Assembly: GCA_025267735.1 (NCBI GenBank)
Contig: CM046296.1
Span: 25,322,464-25,386,463, forward strand
DNA length: 64,000 nucleotides
Reading direction: 5' to 3'
From: Mactra quadrangularis
Lineage: Eukaryota; Mollusca; Bivalvia; Venerida; Mactridae
Shown here: positions 36,031-48,107 of the stretch, piece after piece
How positions within the stretch are numbered: the stretch's first letter is position 1
Layout: the number at the start of each line of letters is the position of its first letter
The notes under the pieces: generated by a model
Databases searched by the model: none
What the model was told of the DNA's origin: nothing
What the model saw: the letters and a program-made list of their open reading frames with translations, nothing else
Position numbers and translations under genes: made by a program

Positions 36031-36547
36031 TAACTGTATTTTCTTGCCGCTGGTCAAAACATTTCTGCCAGAACTATCACTATTAATTAATCCAAACGAA
36101 TGTAGTATGTTACATGTATCAGTTTAAATCTAATGTTAAAGTTACTGGTGCACGGAGAAACTTAGATTAAAATCACGAAGTACATATGGCGAATCTTTCA
36201 CGATTTTTTTAAAGTGGGCTTAATCATGTTGCAAATTATTACATGACTCTCTGACAAAGCAATGGATCTATTAATTTATTACCGCCACGATGCATTCATA
36301 TATTTAGCATATTATAAGAATCGGAAATAAGGTTGTGAAGAAAATCGAGTTGGATATGTCTACCATCTGCTTGCCCTGTTTTATTGTCAACTTATGGAAA
36401 TTGATGTTCTTCTTGATTTGTCCTAGCCTACGCAACGCCTTCTATATAAAGTGTACCACACAAATAGACTCTTTGAACTTTTATAAATTTAGCTTGAACG
36501 CTACAAGAAAACTGAGCACTGCATTTATATACAAGTATAAGCCTGTA
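36031..36547. other. Gene-free stretch
   Basis: No conserved ORF or repeat recognised. Confidence 0.4.
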
Positions 36548-36810
36548 ACTATAGAAAATGAAATAACGTCATTTGGCAGCATATGATTTTCGTGCATTGT
36601 GTGAAAATTTAAATGACGTTCTTTTGTAGCAATGTTTTTCGTGCTTTGTGCTGCAGTAGAAAACTGAAAAGAACTTAAAGAAATCAATTTGCGGCAATGT
36701 TGTTCGTGCTTATTGTTATTGTATAAAATCTAAAAAGAATTCATTTGGCAGCAATTTTGTTTGTGTATTTTGTTACAATAGAAAACTTATATGACATCAA
36801 TTTGTCTAAC
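36548..36810 (+). repeat. Degenerate tandem repeat, ~60-bp unit, about four copies
   Basis: The words TCATTTGGCAGCA, TTCTTTTGTAGCAATG, TCAATTTGCGGCAATG and TTCATTTGGCAGCAA each lead into TTTTCGTGC-like and TAGAAAACT-like words. The copies are diverged and uneven in length. Confidence 0.7.
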
Positions 36811-37067
36811 CCTAATATTATGGAATAGGCTTACGTTACTGATTTTTGTTTGTTTGGGTTTTAATTGAACACTTAATACTGACATTTATCTTACCTTGTA
36901 CAGAATACTCGTTTTTCATTGGCCGAGAGCGGTCACGTGCTGACCATGTATTATCCCATATTAGGTCAGTAGATTCTAATATCCAGTCAGTAACAAAATT
37001 TATAAATGATAGCGCTGACGAAACCTTATTTTTCTACTCAGATGGGGGTACTCGGTAAGATAAATTC

Positions 37068-37163
37068 GTTACACAGTCAGTTACTGACCGGATACGGTCT
37101 CACCCAATATTAATTTACTGACCCGGTATCACACCGTATCCGGTCAGTAACTGACTGTGTAAC
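37068..37163. repeat. Perfect 31-bp inverted repeat (hairpin)
   Basis: 37,068-37,098 (GTTACACAGTCAGTTACTGA and on) is exactly complementary to 37,133-37,163, with a 34-base loop. The loop edge repeats TTACTGACCCGGTAT. Weaker pairing extends outward (CAGATGGGGGTA against TACCCATCT), suggesting the core of a decayed MITE. Confidence 0.9.
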
Positions 37164-39474
37164 TAATAATACCCATCTAGGTAATACATACCGCAGAAAT
37201 GCATTTTGTGTCTAACGAGACTTAATTAATTATAACAATGTACGGGTAATTACGTTTGATTAAATATAAATTTGAATTGTTTTCAAGGGATGTTCTTGAT
37301 TTTGGTCCTCACGTTTTCTGACAGGTCTGAGCTTTTATGATCGTGTTGTTGATATTCGTAAATTGACTTTACAACCATTTACCTTAAAACACAGACAGAA
37401 ATAATTCTGTAACTCATGGTGTTTTTGACATCGCAGATTATTTACTGCTTGTGAGTGGCACCTAACACCTGCTTAAAGTTGTATCAATTGCTTGCTCTTG
37501 ACACTGAGAGCATGTTTTATGTGTCTGGAGTTTAAAGAAAATGAGTTATTTAACTGTATTATTAAAATCCTTGAAAAATTGAACGCACATTTACTATTGA
37601 CAGAAAATATTTGTAAATAAACAATTGAAGTACAAATATATTGAAACAAATGGTGACTGCGCTACAAAGACTTAACAGGGATGGAATAACTTAATTGCGT
37701 AAGATAAACATATAGGCACACTGTCAAAGTCATTTAATACTAAAGGTTGTTCAACCAAATTGTAGATGTTGCTATTCATCAACTTACAAGGATCGCTATT
37801 ACCAAGCTTTCAACCATCACAGAGCACATTTGCACTAGAAAATACAGCGATAGGAGGGATAACGATGAGAGGAATTAAAATCGTGAAATGTACTTAATAG
37901 TCAGAATCTACGAAGGTCGGTACTTCTCAGGAATGGACCTCACAATCACTGGATAATCAGACAGGTCCTTACCAACTGCGCTTACTGAAAGGAACTCGGA
38001 CCATTTCTGAGTTTTTTTTCCATAATACTTTGTTGATGTTCTGTATAAACATAGTAGTAAATAGTTTCATGACTTGTATGTTGTCAGTTCTTTCCAAGTT
38101 ATTTAAACAGAACCATACGAGTTATTAAATATTTTAACCTCCCTAGAACATGCTACAACTTCTTTCTGACTTGGGCTGATGAGGAAATAATTCATGTTTG
38201 TGCTTATCCTTATCACATTATCAAAACATGAGACCAGAATGTCCAAATAGTATCTAATCAGCATGTAATTGGCTATGTTAAACATTTAAATATAATTTCC
38301 AGAAACATGATATTGGCGCCTGAGTAAAATACATGTCTACAAAGACCACTCAGGGGTAAAACAAAGGCCAATCAAGGGTAAAAGAAAACGTAGTTCTTAG
38401 TAGACAGGTGGTCATTGTTACAGGTTATATATTAATAAACCATCAAAACTACCGTTATGCACTGTTTATTTTTATTGTCACTGTAAGTGGATAGTTTTAT
38501 TATAAATATGGATTATTCTTTTAAGATTTCATTTAAGATTTAAACATGATTAGTTTTGATTATTTTAATGATGGTGTACCATTCAATGGTTATGTTAGCG
38601 AATGTGGCATCACGGAAGTAACTCCTTTGCTGAGACTAAACGCTCAACATATTTGTAATATTGAATATTTACCTTGTCTAAAAGCTTTCGTTAAATCTGC
38701 AAACACAGGTTGAAATTATTTAGGCAGGTGTAATCATGCTTTGGTAATAATAATGTGAATAATGTGACGATATACAGTAAAGCAAAATTCAAATTGCAGG
38801 AAACAATTGCCTGTTTTGGAGAAAGTAGTCATAAAACCAATACCAATCTAAATTAAACTTGATCTAAAAATTTCCACTCGCCTACTTGCTAATTTAGATC
38901 TGGCCTTTTCCAAACGAGGATCACGTTCAGGTGATCATAATATTAATGACGAAATTGTTATGATACGTAACTTGTTTACATCGTCTACGTCTTGCAATTT
39001 GAAATGAGCCGTCCAATCGCAGACTGTGAATAATACCGCTGTTAAATTTGCTTGCAAACCTTGGTATAAAAATAGAAATTACGAAATCAAAATGTTATTT
39101 ATAGAGTTTCGTCTAGATGAAAGCTACGCATTGATTAGTCGACATAAAGGTCATCTCGACGTGACCCTCCATTGAGATAGTAGAGATCCTGTACGACAAT
39201 GCTCTACAGGATATCTGTTTACGGAGATTGCACCAATACCTTTAAATTTGTCGCTTTGTATGGGAGATCAAATAAGCAATAAGCAAAAGGGTTTTGGAAA
39301 CAATTATAGTACAAATGTACTTAGCATTTCTGATACTTAAATATTGGAATTAACTGATTCGAAAGTGTGTTTCTCTGAGTATTTTTAATGACTACCAAGT
39401 CAGCAAGTTTAAAATAATGTACGTGGTATTAAATCTAACATCCGGTAAATTATTAGGTACACTTCTGGACCAGT
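37164..39474. other. Gene-free stretch
   Basis: AT-rich with no recognised exon or element. A small inverted word pair (ATCCTGTA and TACAGGAT) at about 39,187-39,213 is the only structure seen. Confidence 0.4.
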
Positions 39475-39733
39475 ATACTGTTATAGTTCGTTTTTTCTCA
39501 ATTGTCAAAACATGAATAATTTCACGGTGAATGCGTTTCTTAAAACAATTGTCGTTATACATCAATAAGTTTCCGAAAGTGTGTATTATGATCGAGTAAA
39601 GCTGCTTATGCCGTATGATATGTTTTAGTCAAGATATTTTAATAACAATTAGGACACCAGTACAAAAACAATGCATTCAGTCACCGTGAAATTATTAAAG
39701 CTTTGACAGTTGAGAAAAAACGGACAATAAGTA
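39475..39733. mobile_element. MITE-like element with ~58-bp imperfect inverted ends
   Basis: The left arm (TTATAGTTCGTTTTTTCTCA then TTGTCAAA and AATAATTTCACGGTGA) pairs with the complement of the right arm (39,670-39,733). The arms have a few mismatches. No target duplication is certain, so the superfamily is open. Confidence 0.7.
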
Positions 39734-39899
39734 TCTAAATTTTTGATGAACTAAATAAACATATAAATAATAAATGCTTCCAGTAATTTATTGTGTATAC
39801 GTATGTCTGAATAATAGTTTTTATTCTTGATTCATTGAGACAAGCGAATTATACATTAGCGAAATAGGCTAGCAGATTAACGTACTACTTGCAGATCTT

Positions 39900-39913
39900 A
39901 AGTTTATAAATAA
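39900..39913 (+). repeat. Probable SINE target-site duplication, left
   Basis: AAGTTTATAAATAA compares with AAGTTCATTAATAA at 40,197-40,210 (two mismatches in 14), bracketing the SINE. Confidence 0.6.
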
Positions 39914-40196
39914 CCCGGCTCAATAGCGCAGTTGGTAGCGCACCGGGATTTGGAATCTCGTGTCCCGATGTGGGTACGGGTTCAATTCCCAACCGGGGAG
40001 GTCATACCCTTCCATGAAAATTTGTCAATAATGTCAATTTCCTCCATTAATAAGGTATGTGAAGAAGTTTTCGGCCTTGTGGAAGGGTATGTGAGAATTG
40101 GTTAATAACAAGGGTCCAGGAAAGCTAGGTTAGGTGCGCTGTACGTAGTAAAATGGTCTAAATTGTGCGGACACGGCGTTAAAACCCAGAAAAAAT
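39914..40196 (+). mobile_element. tRNA-derived SINE, near full length
   Basis: The head contains a clean pol III A box (TAGCGCAGTTGG) and B box (GGGTTCAATTCC) within a tRNA-like arrangement ending CCGGGGAGG. A body of about 190 bp follows, with an internal inverted pair (CATACCCTTCCA and TGGAAGGGTATG). The 3' end is ACACGGCGTTAAAACCCAGA plus a short A-rich tail. Probable 14-bp target duplications flank it. The anticodon stem is not canonical, so it is a SINE rather than a tRNA gene. Confidence 0.8.
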
Positions 40197-40210
40197 AAGT
40201 TCATTAATAA

Positions 40211-40904
40211 TGTGTTTACATGATTACCAGAGTAAGTTTCAATATTGATATTCTCTCGAAAAACTTACACGACACTTAGTTTAACTTTGCCTATGTGACA
40301 TGTTATGAAAAACAATTGATTTGCTCAAAAACAAAATGTGCCTTTTGATGGGACGAATCTGTAAACCTAAATATGCTTCATGGTAAAGTCGTGGAATTGT
40401 CCATTATACATGCGTTTGTATGTAAGCGGAGAAGAAATGACGTTTTGATAAGTATCAAAATATTACAGATATGTACAAAGCTCGTGATATAATGATAATA
40501 CACTTCAAAATGCACAGTAAATAAGGCACACTAACTTACTGAAAATAATGTGTGATTTATGTATTGCGTTCAACTAATTCCAAAGATTATTAAAGATTTG
40601 CAAACAGTTTCAACAACTTTTCAAACGATTTTCTGAGCTCATTAAAAGTTTTTGCTCATTTCCATCAATCAAATACAGTGCATACACTGCATAGCTCATT
40701 TTACCAGACGCGTTTCTACACCATTATTACTTCACATAAAATATTCGTATATTTAATTTACACGTCGTGTATTTCCATTCTGATTATTTTCTTTCACAAT
40801 CATGTTGGACAAGTTAATGATACCCAATCAAGAGTAACAATAGCAATATTCCATTGCGTAGAGATTTACATACTATCAAAATAAGTAGATACAGCTTCTA
40901 TCAA
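40211..40904. other. Gene-free stretch
   Basis: Contains only the partial third copy (from about 40,555) of the 35-kb repeat. Nothing else is seen. Confidence 0.4.
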
Positions 40905-41064
40905 TCTACGAAATAAGAATATGAAAGTGTTTGCCCGAACAGGTCATTTTAGCAGCTAGCACTATATCTTGTTTGTAGAAATTTAGTTGTCCAAAAGAAA
41001 TTTTTTGTTGCCCGTACTAGAAATTGGTGGTCTCGAGCAACCGGACACCCTCTGATTTCGTAGA
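40905..41064. mobile_element. Second copy of the CTACGAAAT-ended MITE-like family, inverted
   Basis: CTACGAAAT at 40,906 and ATTTCGTAG at 41,055 bound about 160 bp. The interior matches the reverse complement of 28,287-28,479 (TTTGCCCGAACAGGTCATTT, TTGTTTGTAGAAA, GCAACCGGACACCC). Confidence 0.65.
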
Positions 41065-42414
41065 ATGTTGTAAAGTGTGAAAGTACTATAATTTGAAAAA
41101 AAGTTATTCTAAAAGATGTCTATCCATCAAGTGACAAAACCTAGTCTATAGATGTTTGACCTCCATGCTAGATACAGATCATGCATTCTATCTGGCTGCA
41201 CAATTATCCTACGGATAAGTTTATAAGACACGTTTCCTATGTATAAAGTTGTATGGCACATTATACATAATTTAAATATTTCATTCAAAGATCTTAATGC
41301 GATATTCATGCTTCTAAATAAAAAATCATACACAAAACTTACTATATAGAAATCACACATAATCCCATGTCGCTAGCAATGTCTTCGAATACATACAGTA
41401 TTACTAATGTCGGTTTTGTTTCGTGATCGATCGATACTCTTTTGATATAATTAGCGTCACAATTGTTTATATTGGTGGACAGGTACACCAACATAGTTTA
41501 CTAGACACAAAAAGGCAACGAATTTTGCACCTTAAGTTCTAAATATTATGTTTCATTTTGTTGAAGAATTCGTTCAGTGGATCATATGGAGGTTTAGGCT
41601 AGGCTATTTACACTGATTACCAAGACATGCTTTTAGTCTAGTCGAATAGGATATTATTGGAAATATTAATCAAATAAGAAAAGTTTGTCACCTGCTTTAA
41701 ATGAGATATTGCCAGCTGCTACACGATACTTTTAAATGATATTATAGTAATAAAACAACATATGTACTTTGAGTTTAACATTTAATATGATATACAGAGT
41801 GAGTGTTTAGTCTGGTTATAATGTTATAATGTATTTTATAATTAATTAATTGTGCGGTTAATTGTGTTAAGGTTTCTTGTTTGACAGGCACATTCATTAA
41901 GATCTAAGATCTAACCATTGTTCTTTTGAACAGTACCCGGCTCTTCTTTATCAAATTGCCAACTTTCTCATAAAAGTCATGTTTGATGGGTTGTATAAAA
42001 TACAAAACGTTAGTAGAATAAAAGAACACAAATTTCTATGTTCACAGTGCATACTTTAAAGAGGAATGTTGTACAATAAATGCTTTTGTTATTAGTGCTG
42101 CTGAACATATTGACATTTTTTTCTGCTTTATAATAAATAGATAAAATGTAAATGAATATAATGAAACGATTTTTTGATACCTTTACAAGAATCAAGCAAA
42201 ACTGAGACCGGCCATTATGCCTATCAAAGTGTATGTTCCATATTTCAGAAGAGGGATATCTGCATTTTAAAATACCTACAAGAATAAAATTATATATTTT
42301 TCATCTACTTATAAATCCTGAAATGTGTGCGCATGATTTGGAGTGTAATGCACGTTCATTTTCAAATGCATTGTTGGATACCAAGAGAGTCTAGACTAGA
42401 CTAAAAGGAAAAAG
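41065..42414. other. Gene-free stretch
   Basis: No exon, repeat or element recognised up to the start of the segmental duplication. Confidence 0.4.
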
Positions 42415-42415
42415 A

Positions 42416-42670
42416 ATGTCACGCTTGAGGGGTAAAATCTTTAATCCTTTATTTCGTGTCAAGGAACTGTTACCATGCAAAATATTGTATGGTAGATTTG
42501 CATCCTCATACATGTTACTTGATATATTGTTAATCTTCTATTGCGGATTTAACAATTTAATGCTGTGCTTAACAATGCGGACAAAAACAATTGAGATACA
42601 GGTACATATGATATCAAGAAATGTAAGTGTTATTCATATTGAGGATGTTCGTTTTGAAAGAGTCTCCTAA
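42416..42670 (+). pseudogene. ORF relic at the head of unit A
   Basis: An 84-codon frame with MLLDILLIFY (hydrophobic) then MRTKTIEIQVHMISRNVSVI and HIEDVRFER ends where the paralogous copy C stays open. The family is unknown. See the copies at 53,486 and 62,550. Confidence 0.25.
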
Positions 42671-44438
42671 AGACAAGGAAAATATTGCCGTATGGCGTTT
42701 GTTTTACAAAGATCATTTTAAATTTGCAGCTGCGTATTTATCCTGACGCAATACACAAAACAACACACAGTTTACTGGAATTATCTAACGAAGTCTCTGA
42801 CATTGGCTGTCATTGGAAATTAGACTCAGGCGTTGAATATCTAAAGATAATATAATACGATAATGTTTTTGTATGATAGACGATGATATAATAATCGCCT
42901 TTGAGTGTTTTTGTCATAACGGATGTGAATATATCTACTCATAGAATGAGTATGCGGATTTAAAAGACGAGATTTACTAATTTGCAGTACAAATACGATG
43001 TTCAAAGAGTTGGGATCAATGTCAATGTCTTCGCCAATAGTACAATCCATTATCAATGTCCAAGAGTTAGTTCACTAGCCTATACTTTTTTAAATAATAG
43101 CTTTTAAGTTGAACTCAAAACCATAATTACAATGCACGTTGATGATAATCATAGTAATGTTGTATCACTCACTACATTATTCAAACAGTGTAGTTTGATT
43201 GAACAAAATTGTACTACAGAAGTCTTTTTATTCTCTAGTAGACAGATGGCATTGCAATAATTACCATAATGTTATTCAATGTAATAATATCAAATAATAC
43301 AATACTCCAAGTTTTCTAACATCTGATCACAGCGAAGCTTAATCGTATGTTGGGCAGTTACATAATCTTATGATAGATGAGGAATGGGATACTGTTGCTC
43401 GTACGTTTGTACTTTAGAGGAGACTATCTTGTTTTATTTTTAAGTAACTAATCTGTGTATCCAAACAGGTTGTAAAACATCACATTTGATCGATGCTATA
43501 GTCGGGTTTAAAAATGTAACCATGTTATCTATAAGTCTGGCTATATATTTAATTTGTTAACAGTCGCATCTGAGATAGCTATTCCTCGATGAAAGTTGCT
43601 ACGAAAACGATCTTATTAAAGCATGGTAGACTCACATGCCTCCTGCAATTGAAATGGGAAGGATTTGTGCATAGAATACGCGAGACATTAATCATTCTAT
43701 ATATTAAATATCTTGAGTATATCTTGAAAGAAATGTCTGCTTTTACAGGGAAAAGATTTAAATGAATTTCTTGAAATAAATTTCTTTTCGCACTTCCTGA
43801 ATTAACCAGTTAAGTAGGATATAATTACATCTGCCGAAATATTTTAAGTATATAATTCATACATAGCAAACTGAATTAAGAAACATATCCATCATTTGAG
43901 ACAAGATAAATTATGTAATAACCATGTGGGTTATGTGCTGTAATAGCGTAAGTGTTATAAATGGCGATGTTTTAAAAACGGTTATATTCATAAATAGAGT
44001 AATCACATAAATGATTTTATACGAAGGCGCCAAGAAAATAATTTCATGAGTCTGGTTGTTATTACAATAATTAATACAACAAAATGTATGTTGAAAGAGA
44101 TTCATGTAAATAAATGCTCGGTCGTTCTAAACACAATGTTTAAACCCGTTCATAATAAGTTATTTAATATACATGTACTCTTGTTATACTCATATAAGTT
44201 GTCTCGTTTCTTAGACTTAGTATATTTGAAGTATTTTTTACTTAAACGTAATTTATCACTTTTATAAAGTCGTATACTTATTTTAATGGCCATAGTTCAT
44301 TTATTATATGCTAACCTTTTAACTGTGGTCTCCACTAGTGATACGTCTGAATGAAAATGTTCCATAAAGATAACTTTGTGGAGCAAGAAAAGAACACAAG
44401 ATGATTATGTTAAAACAGAGACCAGAAAGTTTATTTCA

Positions 44439-44570
44439 AGGAGAAGAACTATATAAGAATTTTCTTTCGTTCTAATCCTTTCAAGGAATATCTTATTTGT
44501 ACATTTGTAAACTTTGTATATTCTTGTAATTTTGTGATATTCTGAGAATAAATATGTTTAAACTATTTCA
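44439..44570. other. Unit A-specific 132-bp block between TATTTCA repeats
   Basis: TATTTCA at 44,432-44,438 and 44,564-44,570 flanks a block missing in unit B, where one TATTTCA remains (about 55,324). It is either a small insertion with a 7-bp duplication or a deletion in B between short repeats. Confidence 0.7.
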
Positions 44571-45252
44571 TGTGCCGGTTGCTACTTGTAACGAGATGAA
44601 AGTGACAAATATTGTAAATTTTGCATTAATGATAAGAGAGAGAACACAATTAATTTGAATTCAAATAAACTGTATGCCATAAGAGTCCAAAGTGTTGTTG
44701 ACACTTTGTCTTTTTTGCTCAGTGTCAATGTCCTCTCGTGTATGTCTACTTCTCGTAACTTTGTCGAGTTTTTTTTTCTATTCATACAATCATATTACCA
44801 ATAAATCTTCAATAAGTTGTTATTACATAAAACATTCAAAGCAAGTTGTTTCAATCATCGCCTTCATATTCGTATATGACTTCATATTTTTTAGAGATTC
44901 TGCATCAGCTGCTAAATCTTTACAATACTAAAGGTCGGCCAGACAATTATTTTGAAGTGCTACCGTGGGTATAATAAGATTATGTATAGCAGCATTACTT
45001 GTACAGTCAAATGGCTTATGTCGTTGGCAATGACATTTGATTGGATCTAAACGTAAGACACTTACTTCGTCTGGCGATGAATTAGACGGTTAATAAAATT
45101 ACGCTTACAATAACATGTAATGTATTGCTTTCTAAAATTTAAATATCTATAGAAGATAAAATGTTGACAAAGATTTGAAATTTTACGTATTCCTATATAA
45201 CGAGATAATATTGACTGAAAGGTTTAAATGTCAGCAGATGATACCCATTCGC

Positions 45253-45440
45253 GAATCAAGGATTTTGTATTGGGGGGGGGGGAAATGAACAAGCAGACTG
45301 GGGGTCCTGGGGTCGTAAGGGCCCCAGGTGTGTCCAGGGCAAAGCTCTGTCCAGGGTCCCCGGAAACTCCTACGTTTTGATCATTTTTAAGGGAGTCGGG
45401 CACATTTCAAGTACCTCAACTATCCTTTCCCCAGGGTATA
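45253..45440. repeat. GC-rich dispersed repeat (unit A copy)
   Basis: Contains a 10-12 G run, GGGGTCCTGGGGTCGTAAGG, GCCCCAGGTG and a CCAGGGCAAAGC stretch, ending AAGGGAGTCGGGCACATTTC. The unit B copy is at 55,997-56,176, and a diverged relative lies at 32,522-32,650. Short open frames across it are not conserved. Confidence 0.65.
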
Positions 45441-46847
45441 CAATAAAAAACATCTAGATATAACACTTTCTAACAGCCGTCGGATCATGTTAAAATTTTA
45501 CAAATATGAGAAGGAAACTTCTGTAAAATATACGTTTTGTCATTGTATTATTAGTGCGCCGGTCCGCCCCCTGCATCTGGCTATGATACTCATGAAAATA
45601 ATAAATGTCTTGTTATCGCATCCATTAATTTTGAAAGTCGTAATTTACCAGGCTTTCGTCTATTTCGTCTTAAATATATTTAGAATTGTATGTTTAATAC
45701 AACTAATCATACATCAGCGCTACTCAATTAAATTATCTGAAGAAACAAAACATAGGTGTAGAAGTAAATACCTTTTTGATGAAGAATGAAAAGTCAAAAG
45801 TAATATTACAACAAAAAATTGCAACTTTTCAATATGATTAAATTGCGAAAAATTGTAAATATGTTTGTCTTACACCTATATTTTTATGACTTTTATCGGG
45901 CGATTGAAGGATGACGTGTTTGTTGCAAGGAGGTATACAATCACATTTTGCTAAATTAGTTTCTAAAAAGTCTAAAAATGTAATACCGTGAGTTATGGAA
46001 ACAAAAAAAATCGTGCATCTGTTGCCGATATTTATTGTCGTAATTACCGTAAGTGACCAGTGAAAACGACCTTTGTAATAGTTTGAAATGATTAGGCTTG
46101 TAAGCAATGCTGTCATTATTTTAACCACCATGTTTTATTTCACGACATAGTTAATGCAACTTGAAAAGTATCCATTCATTTTATTTTATTTTCATTTTAA
46201 TTATTTATTTATCTATTTATTTAACATATTCAATCTCATATATAATCCAAGGTTACAATTTATATCTAAAGTAATGCATGTTGTCTTATATTCTTTTTCA
46301 TAATATATGTATCGATGTAATGAAAAAATCTTTATCTGACAGGTATTTTTACTATTGTTGATTTTATACATTACGTTAGTCGGTTTAAAGCTCCATAGAG
46401 CTTATGTTATTTATTATGTATTATACCGACTTAAAAAAGATTATTCTTTCATAAGCTTTTACTTTTCTCAAGTTTATTTTTTAACTTAAGGTTTCAAATG
46501 CGAAGATGATATTGTAACCTATTCTTATTTCAAAGGTTATATATATTTTAAAGAGAATTAGAAGAAATCTTAGTAATTCATTTTTAGGATAAGGATAAGT
46601 GGTAATGTCTGGGTAAGCATACGTTGTTACACGTGATCATCTAGCTGTTATGCCAGCAAATATGACAGAAGAAGATTAGTAAAGTTCCAGTGAAATGTTT
46701 AATGTGTCTACAAGACAAGAGCAGATTGGTCCTAAAAGAAAATATAATTGGTAGTATATAATTTGTGAATAGATGATACATTGGCCGACACTATCAATCC
46801 AAAAAGAAAAATTCGCAGATACTTGAAAGGTCTTAAGAGATAAAGAA

Positions 46848-47175
46848 TGTAATGACATTTTATAGTCTAAGTTTCATGCTTACGCACGTTCACTGACTTT
46901 ACAGCTGTTACCTATGGTCATGGGCTACTGGTCTCTATCTATCAATTTCCCTGGGGAATCTTTACTCGGCTTATTAGTGCAGCCGACATATTGGCGCAAC
47001 GGAATTATACCACCCTTGCAGGTACCTATTTACACCTGGGTGGAGTAAAGCAATCGCTGGTTAATTTCTTGCTCAAGGAAGTTAGTAGTGCCCCTTGTGG
47101 GTTTCGAACTCAGGAACTCTCGATCCCTAAGCGCGCGCCCTACCACTGAGCTACTTTAAAATATTTGTCATTACA
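46848..47175 (-). mobile_element. tRNA-derived SINE bracketed by inverted repeats (unit A)
   Basis: Minus strand: head at about 47,154 with TAGCTCAGTGGTAG (A box) and GAGTTCGAAACCC (B box), then a body including CCACCCAGGTGTAAATAGGT. The whole is enclosed by TGTAATGACA (46,848-46,857) and its exact complement TGTCATTACA (47,166-47,175). The same arrangement is in unit B, so insertion predates the duplication. Confidence 0.7.
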
Positions 47176-47197
47176 GTCTTTTTATAATAGTGTTTTT

Positions 47198-48107
47198 TAT
47201 TTGTTTGGGTCGTCAGACCAAACAAATAATGGTAGCGAAATTTCAGACCCGAATGCTGTTAATTGCAAATGCCGAATATAGTTCGCTTTTTTGAAGCGGT
47301 TACTTCCCTTTACATGGACATTAACGCCGAAAAATTCAGGGGAGATCACTGCATGACGATTGTCAAATGGACTGGTCCCCTGCGAACCATAACAGGACAG
47401 GGAACCAGATTAATTGTCAAATAACAGGCGCATTAATTTTCAAACCTGCTCAGGGAAGAAAATATAGTTCCCGATTGGTCGAAGATTTCTAATATTGTGC
47501 AATTCTGTAACATTTCCGCAAATTACTGGTAATATATTGAACTAATTTTGATTAAACGCACGTCAATTTTGAACTCTTCAATTAAAATGCGTTCGTATAT
47601 GGGTTAGTTTATATAACAAATTCAATTTTCACGTGATCAAACCACGCTGAAGAGTCAACAGAACAACCCACGGAGAAGAAAAAAAGAAGGTTTGTTTACA
47701 AATAAAATTGCATGCAATATTTATTATACATTATCGTTTGTTGGTATTATTTATAAACAAGAAATATATGTAAAGTTGATTTCACATAACAAACCAGTTT
47801 GTGACAGTGATAATAAACCATGTTGACCATATTATATAAATATACTGTTATACTTGTTGTAAGATATGTTGAATATAATAATGTTATTTTTTTGCATGTT
47901 TAGATATAGGATACTTTTTTGTATGTTTAAGATAAGTTTTAATATATTGAAATGTTACATTATTTTCAGTTCATTAAACTATAAATTTATAACCCTGTGT
48001 CATTATTTCTTGAATTTATAGCATCTATATTACATTTATATCTCATTGTTTCCACACAACCTTCACCTTTCTGATATTCCGAGACCCAAACAAATTCAGC
48101 GCCTTCT
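47198..48107. mobile_element. Unit A-specific 0.9-kb insertion
   Basis: Unit B runs from TTATAATAGTGCTTTTGTC straight into TTCGTCATTG, whereas unit A has about 910 bp between. The insert has 13-bp inverted words near its ends (ATTTGTTTGGGTC at 47,199; GACCCAAACAAAT at 48,083-48,095) and a GTGTTTT/GTGCTTT flank that may be its target duplication. No coding capacity; class unknown. Confidence 0.7.

Noticed and set aside
39914..40000. Functional tRNA gene
   Set aside because: A and B boxes are good, but the acceptor and anticodon stems do not fold canonically and a SINE body with target duplications follows.
45838..46131. 97-codon minus-strand ORF in unit A
   Set aside because: Not kept open in the paralogous stretch of unit B, so not supported as coding.
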